Below, one piece after another: positions 48,312-61,806 of a DNA stretch of 64,000 nucleotides; the first letter of the stretch is position 1; every line of letters begins with the position of its first letter. The notes beneath the pieces are model-generated. The model had not been told where the DNA came from. It saw only the letters and a list, made by a program, of their open reading frames with translations, and searched no databases. The position numbers and the translations under genes were made by a program. Source of the DNA: Acanthopleura granulata (lineage: Eukaryota; Mollusca; Polyplacophora; Chitonida; Chitonidae); the NCBI GenBank assembly GCA_016165875.1, contig JABBOT010000002.1, positions 36,607,868-36,671,867 of the forward strand. The letters run 5' to 3'.

Positions 48312-50250
48312 TGGGCTTTCTGGTTACTTTGAACAGCGATCTTTCGGTTATCCCACATCACAAAAATAAAAATGATGTTTTTTTTTTTTAACTATGAATG
48401 TGATTCTTTATCGAAAGATATATTCATTTGGTCGAGTGTTGTCGTTTCGTTTAAAAGTCATTTTGGAAACTGGTCTTGCGATTATTGACCCATTAACGGC
48501 CATTATGGTTGACGATAGGGCTAGATTGCTCTGACGTTGGGATTTGTGTGAGAAGTGACACTATCGCTTAAATACCCACCAGAGATCAAGTGTGACAAAT
48601 CTGATGACTATCACTTGTGACCCCGAAAAAGCACTCCACATACTACTAGTTTGTCAGTTCATATCGTAACATCTCTCCTTCCCATCATAATGTTGTAAGT
48701 GTAATCCAGTAAGGTTTCGTTTCTAGCGAAAATGCCTCCAAGTCACACTGCTGCCATTCGTTTTGGGACATTCACCATTTTCCGCTTTGCTGAAGTGGGG
48801 CATGCACATGAACATATGAATCGTCACCAACAGTCGGACTCCTGGACTACACAATTCACAGACGACTTTCTTTCAGATGGTGTAAGACAACAATACTATA
48901 AATAAAACATATTAAAAGACTTCAAAAGTGCATCGCAAAATTAATTCGGGAGAGTTAAAAGAAAAAAGAGAAAAAAAAAATGCTGAAAGAAATGTTACAC
49001 ACGTCCGCTCATGGGCACATTCCAAAAATTGCACATACCGGTTTACTCCAATGGCGGCCGTCATGAAAACATGTCAGTAGCACACAGTCTGCATGCTTTC
49101 TCGTTATAAATGATACTCGATTGGATAACACTCACAAAACTGTGTGTGGCGATGGGAAGGGGGTATGTTGCGACGAGGATTTGACCAGCTAGAGGTATGA
49201 GGAGTGCTTTTTTTGGGTCCCCAGCTGATAGTCACCAGATTTGTCACTCTTGATCTTTTTGACGTGGGCATTTGAGTGATATCGTCATTTCTAATGCAAA
49301 TCACAACGTCAAGCAATCTCGGGCCAGCTTGAGAGCTGGTACATCGTCGGTTTCGTGGCCAGTAGATTATACTTTCTAATTTGAAACTTAAAACTTAAAC
49401 GCATCACCCAAAGGTTGATTTTTTGGTTTGTTTTGTTTTAACGTAATACCCTTAACATGTGATCAGTGGTAACTCGTATAGCCTAAAATATTTAAACCTT
49501 TAAATGACATTTCAGCTGGAGAAAGATTCAGTCACGTCGTTTCAGAGCCTTGGGAACTTCCGATGGACGACAGTATAGGTCCTCTCGGCTGGAAGGTCGC
49601 TTTATATTTTGTGACATTGACATAAGTAGAAAGTTACTTTTTGTCTTCAGGTTTTGAAATAGTAAAAATAATAATACAAATCAGGGAAAAGCAAGACTTC
49701 AAAGGATTATGAAATAAAAAAGGGAAGAGGTATTAGGAATTAGGCCACAATTAATTTTTCTTTTAATTACCTCTTAATCTTCAGTTCCTCAATCTACCAG
49801 TCCCAATATCTCTTAGCCCATAACTGACCAACCCAACAGATATTTCTGATAAAGATTTCAAGGCACCACGATAGATGGAATTTTCAGCTAGTCTTTGAAA
49901 CACAAAATGAACCATGAGGTGCCAGTTTGCCATCACAGTGACCTGGACGTCTTGGCCAGATTCCAACTGTGTGCAGCTGACCAAGTTTCTTTAAAAATGG
50001 TGACGGGCTCTACAGTTTGGAGAGTAAAACCAGGCGGCGAATGGTCACACGCAATCCGGCGTCTTGTCAGTTTAGTTCACTTCGGGTTTTTATTTAATTT
50101 TACATGTAAATGCTTAAAAATCGCAGCTTACAGGCCCGCTAACTCCATGAGTTAAGCAGATTTAGGTAAAAAAAAAAATCGGTGTTGTTATTAGAGGTCA
50201 CTGGTGTAGAACTAGTCAAAATACTTTGTATTCATCACATTCTAATTGTC
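48312..50250. other. intergenic
   Basis: No gene or repeat recognised. Confidence 0.35.
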
Positions 50251-50570
50251 GTCTGTGCCCATGAATGAATGCTTATTGTTTAACGCCCTACTCAAGAATA
50301 TTTCTCTTATACGAAAGCGGTGTCTCCTTGGTGTAGGACGGATTTCCACTTTATCTGGTGCTGCCTCACTGAGACGACTTGCCGAAGACACCCAACAAGC
50401 CTCCTCACCCAGTCACATTATACTGATACCGGGCCGACCAGTCCACCCTCTATCCTCTTATTGCTGAGCGCCTAGCGAGGAAGCAGGATGTACCATTTTT
50501 AAAAGTCTTTGGTATGACCCGACCCTGGTTTGAACTTAGATCTCCCCGTCCGAAAGCGGACGCTCTCCCT
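50251..50570 (-). repeat. SINE, family E (minus strand)
   Basis: The reverse complement has a tRNA-like head (GAGCGTCCGCTTTCGGACGG, AAGTTCAAACCAGG), a body shared with 57803-58087 (CATACCAAAGACTTTTAAAAA, CGCTCAG, GTATCAGTATAATGTGACTG, GTGTCTTCGGCA) and the tail GAGAAATATTCTTGAGTAGG and GCGTTAAAC. Confidence 0.85.
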
Positions 50571-50718
50571 GTGTCCATGAATAGATGAACACGAAAAATG
50601 AGGCTATTCCAAATCACACCGGTTCAGGTATTCAGCAGGTCTGGGTCGGCTTGACATGCCCATTGACGGTTGAGATTCTTAGAAGAAAAGTCATCAAAAA
50701 GTATAACCAAATTTATGT

Positions 50719-51205
50719 CATACAGACCTAAAAGGACGTAGGCATCTTTTTTTATGACGTACTCGGTAACACTATGAAGCAGTTTGTAATCTGGAATTCT
50801 TATGAGGCCATGGGATACTTCAGTTTAGAAGAACTGGAAACGCGGTGTCGCGTCATCCATATCCTGCTCTATTCGACACTAGAAGCGAGACACTCCTTTG
50901 TATTGTGAAATTCAGCCCCCCTCATTATTACAACCGAAGGCCACACATTGTGGCCTGCTGGTTGAGACCTTCGGGAACAAACCCAGACGCATGCCACTAC
51001 TACTTTCTCGGTAAAATGACTTTAAAGTATATTAGAATTCTGTTAAATAGAAGGAAAACAGCTAATTTAACACTACTTCTACGTGGCAATATGGTGAACT
51101 AGGAACAGGTGACGTCACAGTGGAAATCGGGTGGTAGAAATATCTCGTTCTTGATTCGCTAAAGTTGATAGCAAGGCGGCTCGTTTGATTTTCCCTATGT
51201 TTTTG
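50719..51205 (-). mobile_element. dispersed repeat copy 2, THAP-like promoter module
   Basis: Second copy of the repeat at 47852-48311, in the same orientation and 2.9 kb away. It keeps a palindromic CRE TGACGTCA (51110-51117). A minus-strand QCVAFGCNN (about 50950-50924), followed by a stop, is a better THAP-like start than in copy 1. A ~30-bp length difference lies at the 50730-50775 end. No terminal inverted repeats were seen. Confidence 0.65.
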
Positions 51206-54200
51206 TCTGTTTTTATAGGGCAGTGTTAGAAGGTTACTGATGTGGACAGTGAGTGGAGACCCCTGCCCTGATGGTCAGATCTGTACACTGCACCTCATGT
51301 AGTGCGAGTTGCGAATTGGTGACTCAAAATGCGGGTGAAACAGTATAGATGTAATCGTCCGCATATATCGACAAAAGTATTTACATGAATGTTATCTAAT
51401 TCCATAGCAATATGGATAATAACGATCGAAAGGCTCATTTAGAAATTCATACCGAAACATGGCATTGTTAAGTATACTTGAGAGGTGAAATACAAATACG
51501 CCTATATGCAGCAAATGGAATTGTTCAGTTCCCTAACAATGTGAAAACATCCCAAACGCTTCTCTGTGTTGTGTACACGAGACTGTCGCACTGGATTGAG
51601 TGTGTTTGAAAAGCGATAATTTGACCACAGAAAAGCCCTGGCAACTTCGTAAGTTACTTGCGGACGTTTTCACAGAAATTCATGGGAAATCTATAACTGG
51701 ATTTATTCAGGGTTGCAACGGAGACAGTTTGTGCAGCTACAATTTGAATGTGGAACAGTTTTTATTCAGCCATCGAATTAAGACGCAGAAGAATAAAGCG
51801 TTCTCCGAATGCAGGGAACTGCAAAAACGTCATATGACACAGCTTCCGCTGACATCTTCAATCACGAATTGTAAAACAATTACGTTTCAGCTTGTACAAA
51901 CAGGAACTATATTGTTAGTTTGGAATGAACAGTGTTTCGTAAGTGCTGAAATACAAACAAAACACCTTTGGTTTGTTTTTGTCATTCGCTTTGTACAATA
52001 TAACAGTGAACAGTGATAGTGTGATAAGGGATCCTGGCCAGCCTTTGATAGCGAGCCTCTCCAACTGTGCAAGGTCAGAGCATGGCTGGGGAAGAACCCG
52101 GAGAGAAATGTGGCCTGTTTCAGGTGTGACTCAGTTTAGAAATCACGGCTTTTTCTGCAGAAAATAGCGCACACTTAAATGGTGAGGGGAAATGTTAGAC
52201 TATATGACGGCCTCTCATCTTTTAGTCCTGTGGGGCATGTTCATAACCCAAATTTGGTTCAGTTACTGGGAAGACGGAGCAAGGCAAAGGGGGGGGGGGG
52301 TAATTTTCGTGGCCAATTTCAGGCCTAGTCGAGGTTCTGTCCAAGAAAATATCGACGAATCTTTCCAGGAGTGAAATAATCCACCTGAAATAATCGACAT
52401 GGCACAAGGCTGGAGGGGTCAATAAAATAAGGCCTATATCTGTGACAGATACTGCTCCTCTTGTATCGCTATTTAGTTCTCATAGTTGACAGCAACATTT
52501 CATAGGGCTCCGAAAACCTCCTACAACCACGATCGCATTTTTCAAGAGAGCGTTGCTATGACTACACAAACTAACGAAACTAATTACATCAGAAGATGTT
52601 TAGTGAGCCCCAGCTCATTACGTCATTGATCATCCGCCATGGACATAGTCTAACTTTTTGCAGCAGAACGAACAAATTTTTTCGCCATTCCATCCTACAG
52701 TGGCAATATTCGGCGGAGTTCATTTCCCGCTACCCCGGAGCAGTTGCACCGAGATTACGTTGCCAACGCCCGCGGCCCCAACGCCTTGTCACGCGAATCC
52801 AAACCCGCACACAGAGCGGATGACTCTTAAAAGATATTGTTATCTAACAAGACCTTGCCGGAAAACCCCTTGCCGTAATAAACCGCCAGGGAAGCCATTC
52901 TCAACGCGTGTTCTTTCTGAAAAACTCACAGCGACTGGCCAGGTCTGATTATGGCCGTTTGCATTGTGTGATAGCAGAGTAGCAGATTATGCGCTGTAAT
53001 AAGCTATCTGATAAAACCCATCAGAAACTCTTCAGTGAACTTTATAAGGTTATATCTTTCTCTCTGAAGAAAGAAAAACATACGTAAGAACAGATACCCG
53101 TATACATGCACTACACCATGTTATAAATCAGGTAATTGGAAACACAGAGTGGCACAGATAATTTGAAAAGAGCATTCCCCCCACCAAATGAAGCTCAATC
53201 AGTATACATTAAATATGAATTCTACTGCTTTCTTTTCATTTTTTTCCGCCTTATAGGTAAGTCATGTACCTTATAGGTAAATCATGCAGTTAAAATATTA
53301 TCTCCTATAAGTAATAATGTACAGAATATTTTTATGTTCGGTTCAAGCAAAGGAATGTTTTGATTTGAGCCATATATGCCATACCATTTTTTTTTACGAA
53401 ACCAAAGGAATTAGCAATTGTTTATATAAACTGATACTCACATATAGCTATGGTTTTAAAAGTAAACTCGTTTTGTAACAGAAATTGTAGGCAGGCATTC
53501 GTCTGGGTGATTTGTTTCATTGCCCCTTCACTAGTTTCGGTGTCGTTTGAGGTATCCTTTACATAGGTCATCATGCTGAATGCAACTTACATGGAGAGTA
53601 GGTTTTAAATGAGCATCATCTCTTCCCATCCGTTTCAAACGGAAAAGCTTTTAATTTGCACTTATTTCTTCCCGTGTCCGTGTCGAGTTTAAAATAGCCT
53701 TGCTTTTATCGACGTCATATTGAGGAAGGCTGTCCTTCGAAGCGTGGCTTGGTAAGAGCCAAGCTTGGTCGACCCTGTGTTTGACAACTAGTACCAGCGC
53801 ACACCGTCGATTTAACACTGTCACTTACAGCTTGCCGACTCTAATGGGCCTACCCAGCCAATTCGGAATTTGCGTTTCACGCCTTGCAAAAGCTGTCGCG
53901 TGAAAAAGCTTTTAAGAACCAAATCACGATATCATTGATGACGGCTCCATAAAAGAACTTCTTCATTTAAAAAAAAGCCGTGAAAATATCTTTATTCGGC
54001 TGTAAGGATATTTTGACGTCCACGAAGTATGCATTATGAGAGTCGGTATAATGGGAGGCAAAACTAGCTTACTCTGTATTAGCTCTAATACGGATTATTA
54101 CCCGCCCTTGATTAAACATGTGTTCAAGGAACTGGCAGGGTAATCTCTTCAGAGAAATTCTCAAAGCTCTGAGATTCAGGTAAAACATAAACGAAGGCCA

Positions 54201-55579
54201 AGAAAACGAGGAGAAATGAGAGAATACGTTGACTTGTTTGCCAGAGATAGAGGGATACAGTCCACGAGTTGTATCCACTCAAAAGTCAGAGAGGCAGAAA
54301 ATTTCAACCGTCGATAGGGATCATTTCTCTTGAAAGGGTTATTTGTAATTTAGTGGCTGGAGGCTCTCTTCTCACAAGTGTTCCTTCCACACCCGCTTCT
54401 TATAAACGGAGGTGTGTTAATAAGGTCAGACCGTCAACGCTGCAGTTTCATACCATCTGTGGGGTTACACCATCTAAATTCACATCCCAATTATCTTCAT
54501 ACGAATCAATTTTCTCCGATACACTCAGAGCCGTATCCCCATCAGCTTTTAAGAGCCTTTCCTTCTCCATTCAACCAGGCCAACTCCCAAAGCTCTCGAG
54601 TTTGACACCAATGGCCTACATCTGGAGTTCCAGAGGACTTGCCTTTGAGACACCAGATAGCGCCACTGAACATATTCCTGCTCTTCAAACCCAATATTAA
54701 CGACTGGCCAGAACGCATTCATCAGACAGACGAAAACTAGACGGTGCATGTGCAATTGGTGGCAACTGTTAAACAGGCGAGATTTATGAGAGAGTTATTA
54801 GATGTCCATTGCCTAACCAGTCAATGAGTTCACAACCATAAAGTATTACTTAAAGGGCAACCAGTCGGTGAGCTGATCAATTAAGCAGACATACGTAATC
54901 CATAAATCAATCAATCAGTCAATCAATCAGTGAATTAACAGGATGGGTGCGGGAAGATAAATTGGTTACTTTGACGATACAGTAAACACTACCAGTGAGT
55001 CAGTCAAATAACTTTGTAATTAGTGACATGTATCTATATGTACATATATAAAGTGTATAAGTTTCTGTATAACAGCATGCTGTCCAAGATATATAAGCCA
55101 AGCCTTTTTAAGGCGAAACCCAATAAGATCGGGCGGACAAGTTCGCTTACACTGGGTGTTGCTCACAGGGGAATCCCCAAGTGTGCCCTGATGGACATTT
55201 TGCATGAGGACACATCGTTAATTTAGTGACCTGCCATCGGCCTAAATGCATATCAAAACAATTCACCGGAACAGGGGTAAATGAAGGAAATGTTTTTTTT
55301 TTCTCAAACCACGTAAATTACATCTTAGCTTAACAACGGCCATAATGTGACAATAGAAATGCTGGAATTGAGTTGGGTGTGCATGTGTTAATCTGATGAA
55401 GGCGTGTATGCAGCAGTTCAATAATTGTCAATAAAAGACGTCAATGATACCGTGGCGAGCGAACTGAACAATGGCAGTGGAGTAGTGGGTTTGAATTGTT
55501 CCTGCCTTCTGTTCTTAATGCCTTGTTATTGTCGAGGCCTAGTTATTTCAATAAGAAAGCTTAAAGGTCTCAGTAACAA
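51206..55579. other. intergenic
   Basis: No gene recognised. The longest frames (51600-52016, 138 codons; 54269-54700, 143 codons) have no motif, no splice context and unremarkable composition. A G homopolymer lies at about 52289-52300. Confidence 0.4.
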
Positions 55580-55806
55580 ATATTTATTTATTTATTTATT
55601 TATTTATTTATCTGATTAGTGTTTATAGGTGGAAGAAACTTGACAGAGCCGAGGAGACCACCGCGCCTGGTACCTATTAAACCTCCTGACTTAAGACCGG
55701 GTTTGCAGAACCAGGCAGTGAAGGATTCGAGCCTGCAACTTGAAATGCTTGCGTAACTTCCGTCGGAAGACATTCGTACCGTTGACCACGCTGTGAGCTA
55801 GGGCCT
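55580..55806 (-). repeat. SINE, family D (minus strand)
   Basis: The reverse complement starts GGCCCTAGCTCACAGCGTGG (box A), has box B GGCTCGAATCC ~75 bp on, then CTTAAGTCAGGAGGTTTAAT, ACCTATAAACACTAATC and an (AAAT)8-like tail at 55580-55611. It is a complete head-to-tail element of about 227 bp. Confidence 0.8.
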
Positions 55807-56204
55807 TCAGATACGATGGACTCGAAATAAAACAGTTCTCTAAATTAACGACTTCGGTGTGCCATTCGCGTATGTCACTAACTTCCATGTAAAAAACTAA
55901 TAGGTGCAAACTTTGTCCCTCTAAGACTGTTTTTTTTGTGCGTTTATCTTTTTGTTTTTAAGATAGGAATCGTCCAAAATTTATAATACACATGTATGTC
56001 TTTAGGTGTAATCAGTACCTGTTAATTAACAATTTGTTGTTTAAACCTCTATGCGAATTAGATCACTCATCTGATTCAATAAATTAACTGGCTGTATATT
56101 ATGTATATTCGTCAAAAGCCGAGCATCTTTATTCAGAATTTTGTAAATTTAAGCACACAAATTTCTGCAGCGCGTGACGTGGCAGATGGTACCTAAACAA
56201 GCGC

Positions 56205-56338
56205 AAATCTGCAATATCAGCAACATCCCGCAAATTCGCAATGTAGGCAATTTCCCACAAATGACAATATCGGTAACATTCCGCAAATTGACAATATCGG
56301 CAACATTCCGCGAATTGACAATATCGGCAACATTCTGC
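56205..56338 (+). repeat. five-copy 27-bp minisatellite
   Basis: The unit 'AAATTGACAATATCGGCAAC' plus ATTCCGC repeats five times with mild divergence. The last three copies are almost identical. It explains the repetitive short ORFs (ISATFRELT..., CRYCQFAE...) on both strands. Confidence 0.9.
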
Positions 56339-57802
56339 ACGAGTGAGTGTCATCTTGCACTTAGGTCCATCTGTAAATAAATGGCCCATGCTAAAAGATA
56401 TACGGTGTCAAAAGCTTCACAGGATGTCAAAATTTTTACGGATTAGCACGTGTTAACACGAAGGGCGTCAAAAAACGACGTCAAAGAAGGACGTGAAAAA
56501 ACAGGCATACAAAACGACTTATTCCCGCTTCCACATGCTTTAAAACAAATCTCGAAGAAGAGATCTAATACACTGACAGATTTACTAACCGACTTACTGA
56601 CTGACTGAATGGCTGACTAATGGGACAACGTCACAGCAGACTGCAAACACTGGTTGCCAGCAATAAAGAGAATTTGTTAGAGTGTGATTTGTTTGTCTTC
56701 GGATTAGAATATATGTGTGAGAGCGAAGTCATTGATTATTGATATTTTATATGCAGATTGTGGCCGCGTGAAATCTAAGTCGAGTGTGTTGGGATGTAAG
56801 CCATGTCATGTAGACAGTTGTTTTAATTGATTGTTCTAACTCATGATCCTCGCTTTGAAGGTTGACACGGTAGTGCATGGTACAGAAGCAATACGTGAAT
56901 CTTGGTTTAATGTGAAATAAAAATACGTCATGGAATTATCAATCCGAAATATTTACCGACGGGATGGGGAAAATAAAATGAAACAAAAAAAAAATACAAC
57001 AAAAAAACAAAAAAAACCCAAACAAAACAGCTCCCTCCCCCCGCAGAAAAAACAGCCCGAACTTATGTGGTAAACAACAACTGTATGAATGGAAGGAATA
57101 TAGTTCAAGGCCTCATGAAAACCTCGTCACTACACTGAAAATCCGAACACGCAAGGCATCCCATCAAATCCGATGTCTGTCACATTTTGCATTCCAGGAC
57201 GAGACGTTCGAGATTGCGCGAAATTTAGCGTGATTATTTGATGTTAAGCTACGTCCGGTCTACGTTGAAAAGCACGAAGCTTCGATTACTCTCACCGCGC
57301 AGACCGGATATGTTTCCCGCCCGCTTACTATCATGAAAGTACGGTGTAGCTAATGCAAGTGTTATCGGTGTCTTAGGTGTGTCTTATTTGGAAACCTACT
57401 TCGCTAACAGCTAGTTTATCCAACTATAAAAGGAAGAAATCTGTCTGCTTGTCCGTCGGTTTTCCCTCTACAACTCTTTATCCGATCGACTTTATAATTG
57501 ACCTTTGATTGCAGAGAACTCAACGAATTTGCCTTTCGAATATTCAAAAATTGCATATTGCATTCGCAAATTCACCCAAATGTTAATGTCGTGTATGTAA
57601 AATGTTAGCAGAGTAAAGAGACACTGCAACGACACTCATTAATTACGGTATCCAAATTGTCTTTCATGGATACTGCGAATTAAATTTTGAAATGAGTTTG
57701 AAGAGGACCAGGACTCCATCAATGGTGTTCAGCTCAGGCTTCTTACATTCTGTTACAACTATGTATAAGATACCCTAGAGATCATTTGCCTTCTATTTAT
57801 AG
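56339..57802. other. intergenic
   Basis: No gene recognised; an A-rich low-complexity block spans 56980-57030. Confidence 0.4.
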
Positions 57803-58087
57803 TTGTGGATTAGCGCCTCCGCTTCGGGGTCGGGAGATCAGGGATCAATCGTGCATCTGGTCAAACCAAAGCCTTTAAAAATAGTGTTTTTGCGGCCTCG
57901 CTTGTCGCTCAGTACTGAGAGGTTAGAGCAAGGAAATAGTGCTGGTTTCAGTATAATATGACTGGGTGGGGTGTCATGTCCGGTGTCCTTGGCATGGACT
58001 CGTCCTGCCACAAGAAGACACAGTATATATACATTTTAAGGACTGCTCCTCGTCATATAACTGTAAAACTGTTGAGTACAATATAAA
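57803..58087 (+). repeat. SINE, family E (full length)
   Basis: Box A (TGGATTAGCGCCTCCGCTTC) and box B (GGGATCAATCG) are followed by GGTCAAACCAAAG, CTTGTCGCTCAGTACTGAG, CAGTATAATATGACTGGGTG, GTCATGTCCGGTGTCCTTGG, CCACAAGAAGACA and ACTGTTGAGTACAATATAAAAC. It matches the inverted copy at 50251-50570. Confidence 0.85.
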
Positions 58088-59522
58088 ACAATTACATATA
58101 CATTTCTTGGTTGTGTCTTTCGTTTTGCCAGGAACATGTCGGTATTTAAGTGGCAGTCGATAACATGATTGCCTTTACCCACGATTATACAGGTTATAAA
58201 TTACACCATGCATACCTAGAATCTTAACGGAATTAAAGCTGCACAGATGGTACGTATTTTACCTGCATAAAACTTTCATTTGCGATAGACTGCTCATCAA
58301 AACACCCGTATATTTAGAGGAAAAATATATATTTCGCCCACGTCTATATCGTATATTAAAATGCTTGAAAACTGCCTTGTGTACACAAAATATTGAGAAC
58401 GCCCTAAAATACCAGGTTTATGATTGCTTCTGACTTGTGCATCAAAAAGCATCCTCTACATTTGTTACAAACCTGTCAAAGACATGCAACGTAAATTTTG
58501 CAAGTTTTCTTGCTAATTATAGAGAAAGGTCTAAAGTAAATGCTGTTATATATGTTGAGCGAACAGTTGGTTATACAAGGTCGGATATAATATAAAACAT
58601 GCATCCATATGGGATTTCTAGACTATATATATACTTTCACTCCCCATTCAGATATAATTATCCTTAGTAAAAGTCGCTGCCTTATTTTTGATCTTTTAAT
58701 AGCCTTGCTATTACTGTGGAATTTATAGAATTTCTGAAACATAACATAAATAATACCAACATAAAATTAACCGGATCATCACGTCTTACATTCATAAATA
58801 CGCTATTATGAATGACCTGCTAGCTGTTCGGAATCCATATTAAATCGAAGTGAAGCTATTTTGTTTCTGGATTTGGCTATGAAGACATGTTTATTACATA
58901 TAGTTTATTGCTGCTGACATGACACGCCGGAAGCAATTCGTCGATGTTGACCTTAACACGCAGGTCTCTAGTAATCCCGCCCACAGATGACCCTTCTTGA
59001 GAGGGCGCCATGGATCGATCTGTATTCAGGCGTACAGGCCATCAGCTGATAGAGCCCCAAATCTATCAGTGTGAATGAATCCATGCATGGAGCTAATCCC
59101 TTAACACATTAATCTGATGAAATCATGAGCAGGATGCAAAAATAATCGACTTTTTCCCCATTTTTTGCAGATGATTACGAAAGTTTGCGACATGTATCAG
59201 TCTTTAATCTATTGATACATATTTCAGGTTACAACCATGTATATTTTTATTGCAGTGTTGCGCTTTTGCCACCCCCGGGGTGACATTGGCTTCAGCAGAT
59301 ACGTGTTTGGTCTAATTTACAACCAAAATTCCAGGATGGGAGTTAGACTCATCAGGCGAGTCCTTATATAAGCTTCGTGTAACACTCTCAGTGGCATTGC
59401 TCTTCTGACTTATATTGAGGCTTCGGGTGCAGGCAATCATGGATGAAACAAGACTGTTCTTGCAGTACATTCGGGACAGACATTCGACGCTCAAGTGACC
59501 AGGCACAACATCTCCCACTCCT
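58088..59522. other. intergenic
   Basis: No gene or repeat recognised. Confidence 0.35.

Positions 59523-59570
<48 letters not shown>
59523..59570. repeat. (CA)n(TA)n compound microsatellite
   Basis: About eight CA units run into about sixteen TA units. Confidence 0.98.
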
Positions 59571-59573
<3 letters not shown>

Positions 59574-60948
59574 CTATATACGAACATTTAGGACCTAGTA
59601 TAATTGTAATGCATCAGTAGATAACCAATCAACATTGAGAAACTGTGATTAATAAACTGTAAAAAGTTTTGTGCGCAGCAGGATTCCTTTCAATTCTTGA
59701 ATTCTTTGTTCACACTACACTAAACATCATTGAGAAATAACCTCATGTACAAAAAGATGAAATACAGGTAGACCTTAAAGGCCGTGGAATCCAGCTTAGT
59801 GGATGTCGACAAGGCCCTTCCCTGCTTTTTGTCTGGCAGTGACACAATACACTCAGAGGCCATCTACAATGGAATATGTATGGATTGGCTAATTGTCGGG
59901 ATTACCATGGTAACAACAGAGAACTGAAATTGGTCATTCTACTTGACCTTCTTGCTTAAATACTTCAGTATATTTTCCATGAGAGCCTTGTACAACACGG
60001 GATCAATTACTGCAGTATGTCGTCAGTATAACGAGGCACGACCAGAAAGCTCTCAGATCTCGAAAATAAACTTTGCCAAAATGCTCAGGCGTTTTCAAAG
60101 CCCAATTGATTTGAGCTGCTGTTGACCGCTTATTCTCTAGAGATACAGAAAATACCTTTTCCTGTGTGCCTTGCACAGCAAAGAAGTGTACATTCCAGGC
60201 TGTTGGACCTTCATTGATTTCAGTTGTAATTCCTGTTCGTCGGGACCACATATTGTATATGTGCCCATACATTAGTGTATCGAAAATTGATATTTCTGTA
60301 CTGCCGACTGACCCTTCAATTGCTAACGGCTGATACCGCGTGCGTGTCGAAAAGGTATATGTTATTAGCATAAGAAGTTAATGGACATTGAACAGACAAA
60401 AATAAAAACGATACATTACGCCAAATTATTGCAAGCACCACGGAATGTCATGCAACATCCCAATAAATTTGTGTTCAAGACGAAGGCTTATATAAGTGTC
60501 TTGCAACCAAGACGCTGTTTCAGTTTTTTTTCCTTTTTAAGTAACGATTAATAACTTCACAAATTGATATTGAGTATAAGTTCCCCCTCCCCAAAACTTC
60601 TATATTATTAAGTTGGACTTTAGCTTTGGAGATATTAATGATGTATAAACCCAAGTGGCTGAAGGCGGGACAGTTTACTGGTTACTTCGTCCTACCCCCT
60701 GACCAATAACTCGAAACAAACTCTGCTTAAAAGGCAACTTAAACTGAAAAATACTCCAATGAATTGGGCTATTTCTATGGTTCTTATCCTGCTTCGTCTT
60801 TTGGCTGAGATTAAAAAGTATAACTTTGTGGAATCGGCAACCAGGGGAATGTCCGGATTGCGATCAGTTTTCTTCCTGTTCATTGATACATTCTCAGATT
60901 TTCCATAGAGACATTTCAAGGTAAAATTCTTCATTGTTTGGCACCCAG
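59571..60948. other. intergenic
   Basis: No gene recognised; the 122-codon minus ORF 60003-60371 has no supporting motif. Confidence 0.35.
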
Positions 60949-61203
60949 TAATACAGAGACTGGTAAAGCGGACTGGTCCACACCCTTTCCAGTACAATAC
61001 ACAGACAGGTGAAGCGGACTGGTCCACACCCTATCCAGTACTATACACACTGGTGAAACGGACTGATCCACATCCTATCCAGTACTTTACACAGACATGT
61101 GATGCGGATTGGTCCACACTCTATTCAGCACTACACACAGAGGAGTGAAGCGGACTGGTCCACACTCTGTCCAGTACAATACACAGACAGGTGAAGTGGA
61201 CTG
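60949..61203 (-). repeat. ~46-bp minisatellite, left inverted arm (six copies)
   Basis: The unit is built on 'GGTGAAGCGGACTGGTCCAC' plus 'ACCCTATCCAGTACTATACACAGACA'. Copies begin about every 45-48 bp. It is the reverse complement of the 61807-62395 array. Confidence 0.9.
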
Positions 61204-61213
61204 AAAAGCCTGA

Positions 61214-61295
61214 AAAGGCCAGCTCACACGCCTTTTAGCATCAGCACTGGAGGTAGGATGTGGACGAAAGGGTCGGACAACTAGCCGCTCAAGTA
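61214..61295 (+). repeat. unique inverted segment, left copy
   Basis: The segment from CTGAAAAGGCCAGCTCAC through GCATCAGCACTGGAGGTAGG to GACAACTAGCCGCTCAAGTA is repeated in inverted orientation at about 62395-62483 with only a few mismatches. Confidence 0.9.
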
Positions 61296-61790
61296 AAGTA
61301 TATAATGCGTGGATGAGTGAGAGTATGAACCAGCAACGGTAGCCCTGTATATAAACTGTGGACGAAAGGGGATGTGTGCATCAGCCGCTTCAATACATGC
61401 ATACAGCGTGTGGACGAAAGGGTGCGGGAGCCAGATACTTCAGTCCTGCTGAAGACGACAGTTGTGTGTGAACCATCCGCTTCAGCACTGTATATATGAT
61501 GTGGATGAAGGGAATGGGTGAACCAGCCGCTTCAGTATTGTATATAGGGTGTTGACAAATGGGTGTGGGAGCCAGACGGTCCAGTACTGGAAACATAGAG
61601 TGTAGACAAAAGGGATGTGGGAACCATCCACTGTAATACTGGACATGTTACGTGAGGACGAAAGGGTGTATGAGCCAGTGACTGTAGAAATGGATATAGG
61701 GTGTGAACGAAGGGGTGCGAGAGCCAAGGACTTCCGTTCATCCACACACTTTATCAAGTGCTGGGGCCATCGACTCACATACCAATTCAC
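61296..61790 (+). repeat. second ~55-bp minisatellite between the arms
   Basis: Seven or more diverged units with 'GTGTGGACGAAAGGGTG', 'GGGAGCCAG' and 'CGCTTCAGTACTG' cores. The same family appears at 62484-62790, first direct and then inverted. Confidence 0.8.
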
Positions 61791-61806
61791 ACACTCATCA
61801 GTGCAT

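Noticed and set aside
51600..52016. 138-codon plus-strand ORF
   Set aside because: No domain, signal peptide, splice context or compositional bias. With 64 kb and six frames, a few ORFs of this length are expected by chance.
54269..54700. 143-codon plus-strand ORF
   Set aside because: Ser-rich but without motif or homologue that I recognise; overlapping ORFs in other frames are equally open.
60003..60371. 122-codon minus-strand ORF
   Set aside because: No motif and unremarkable composition. No supporting exons nearby.
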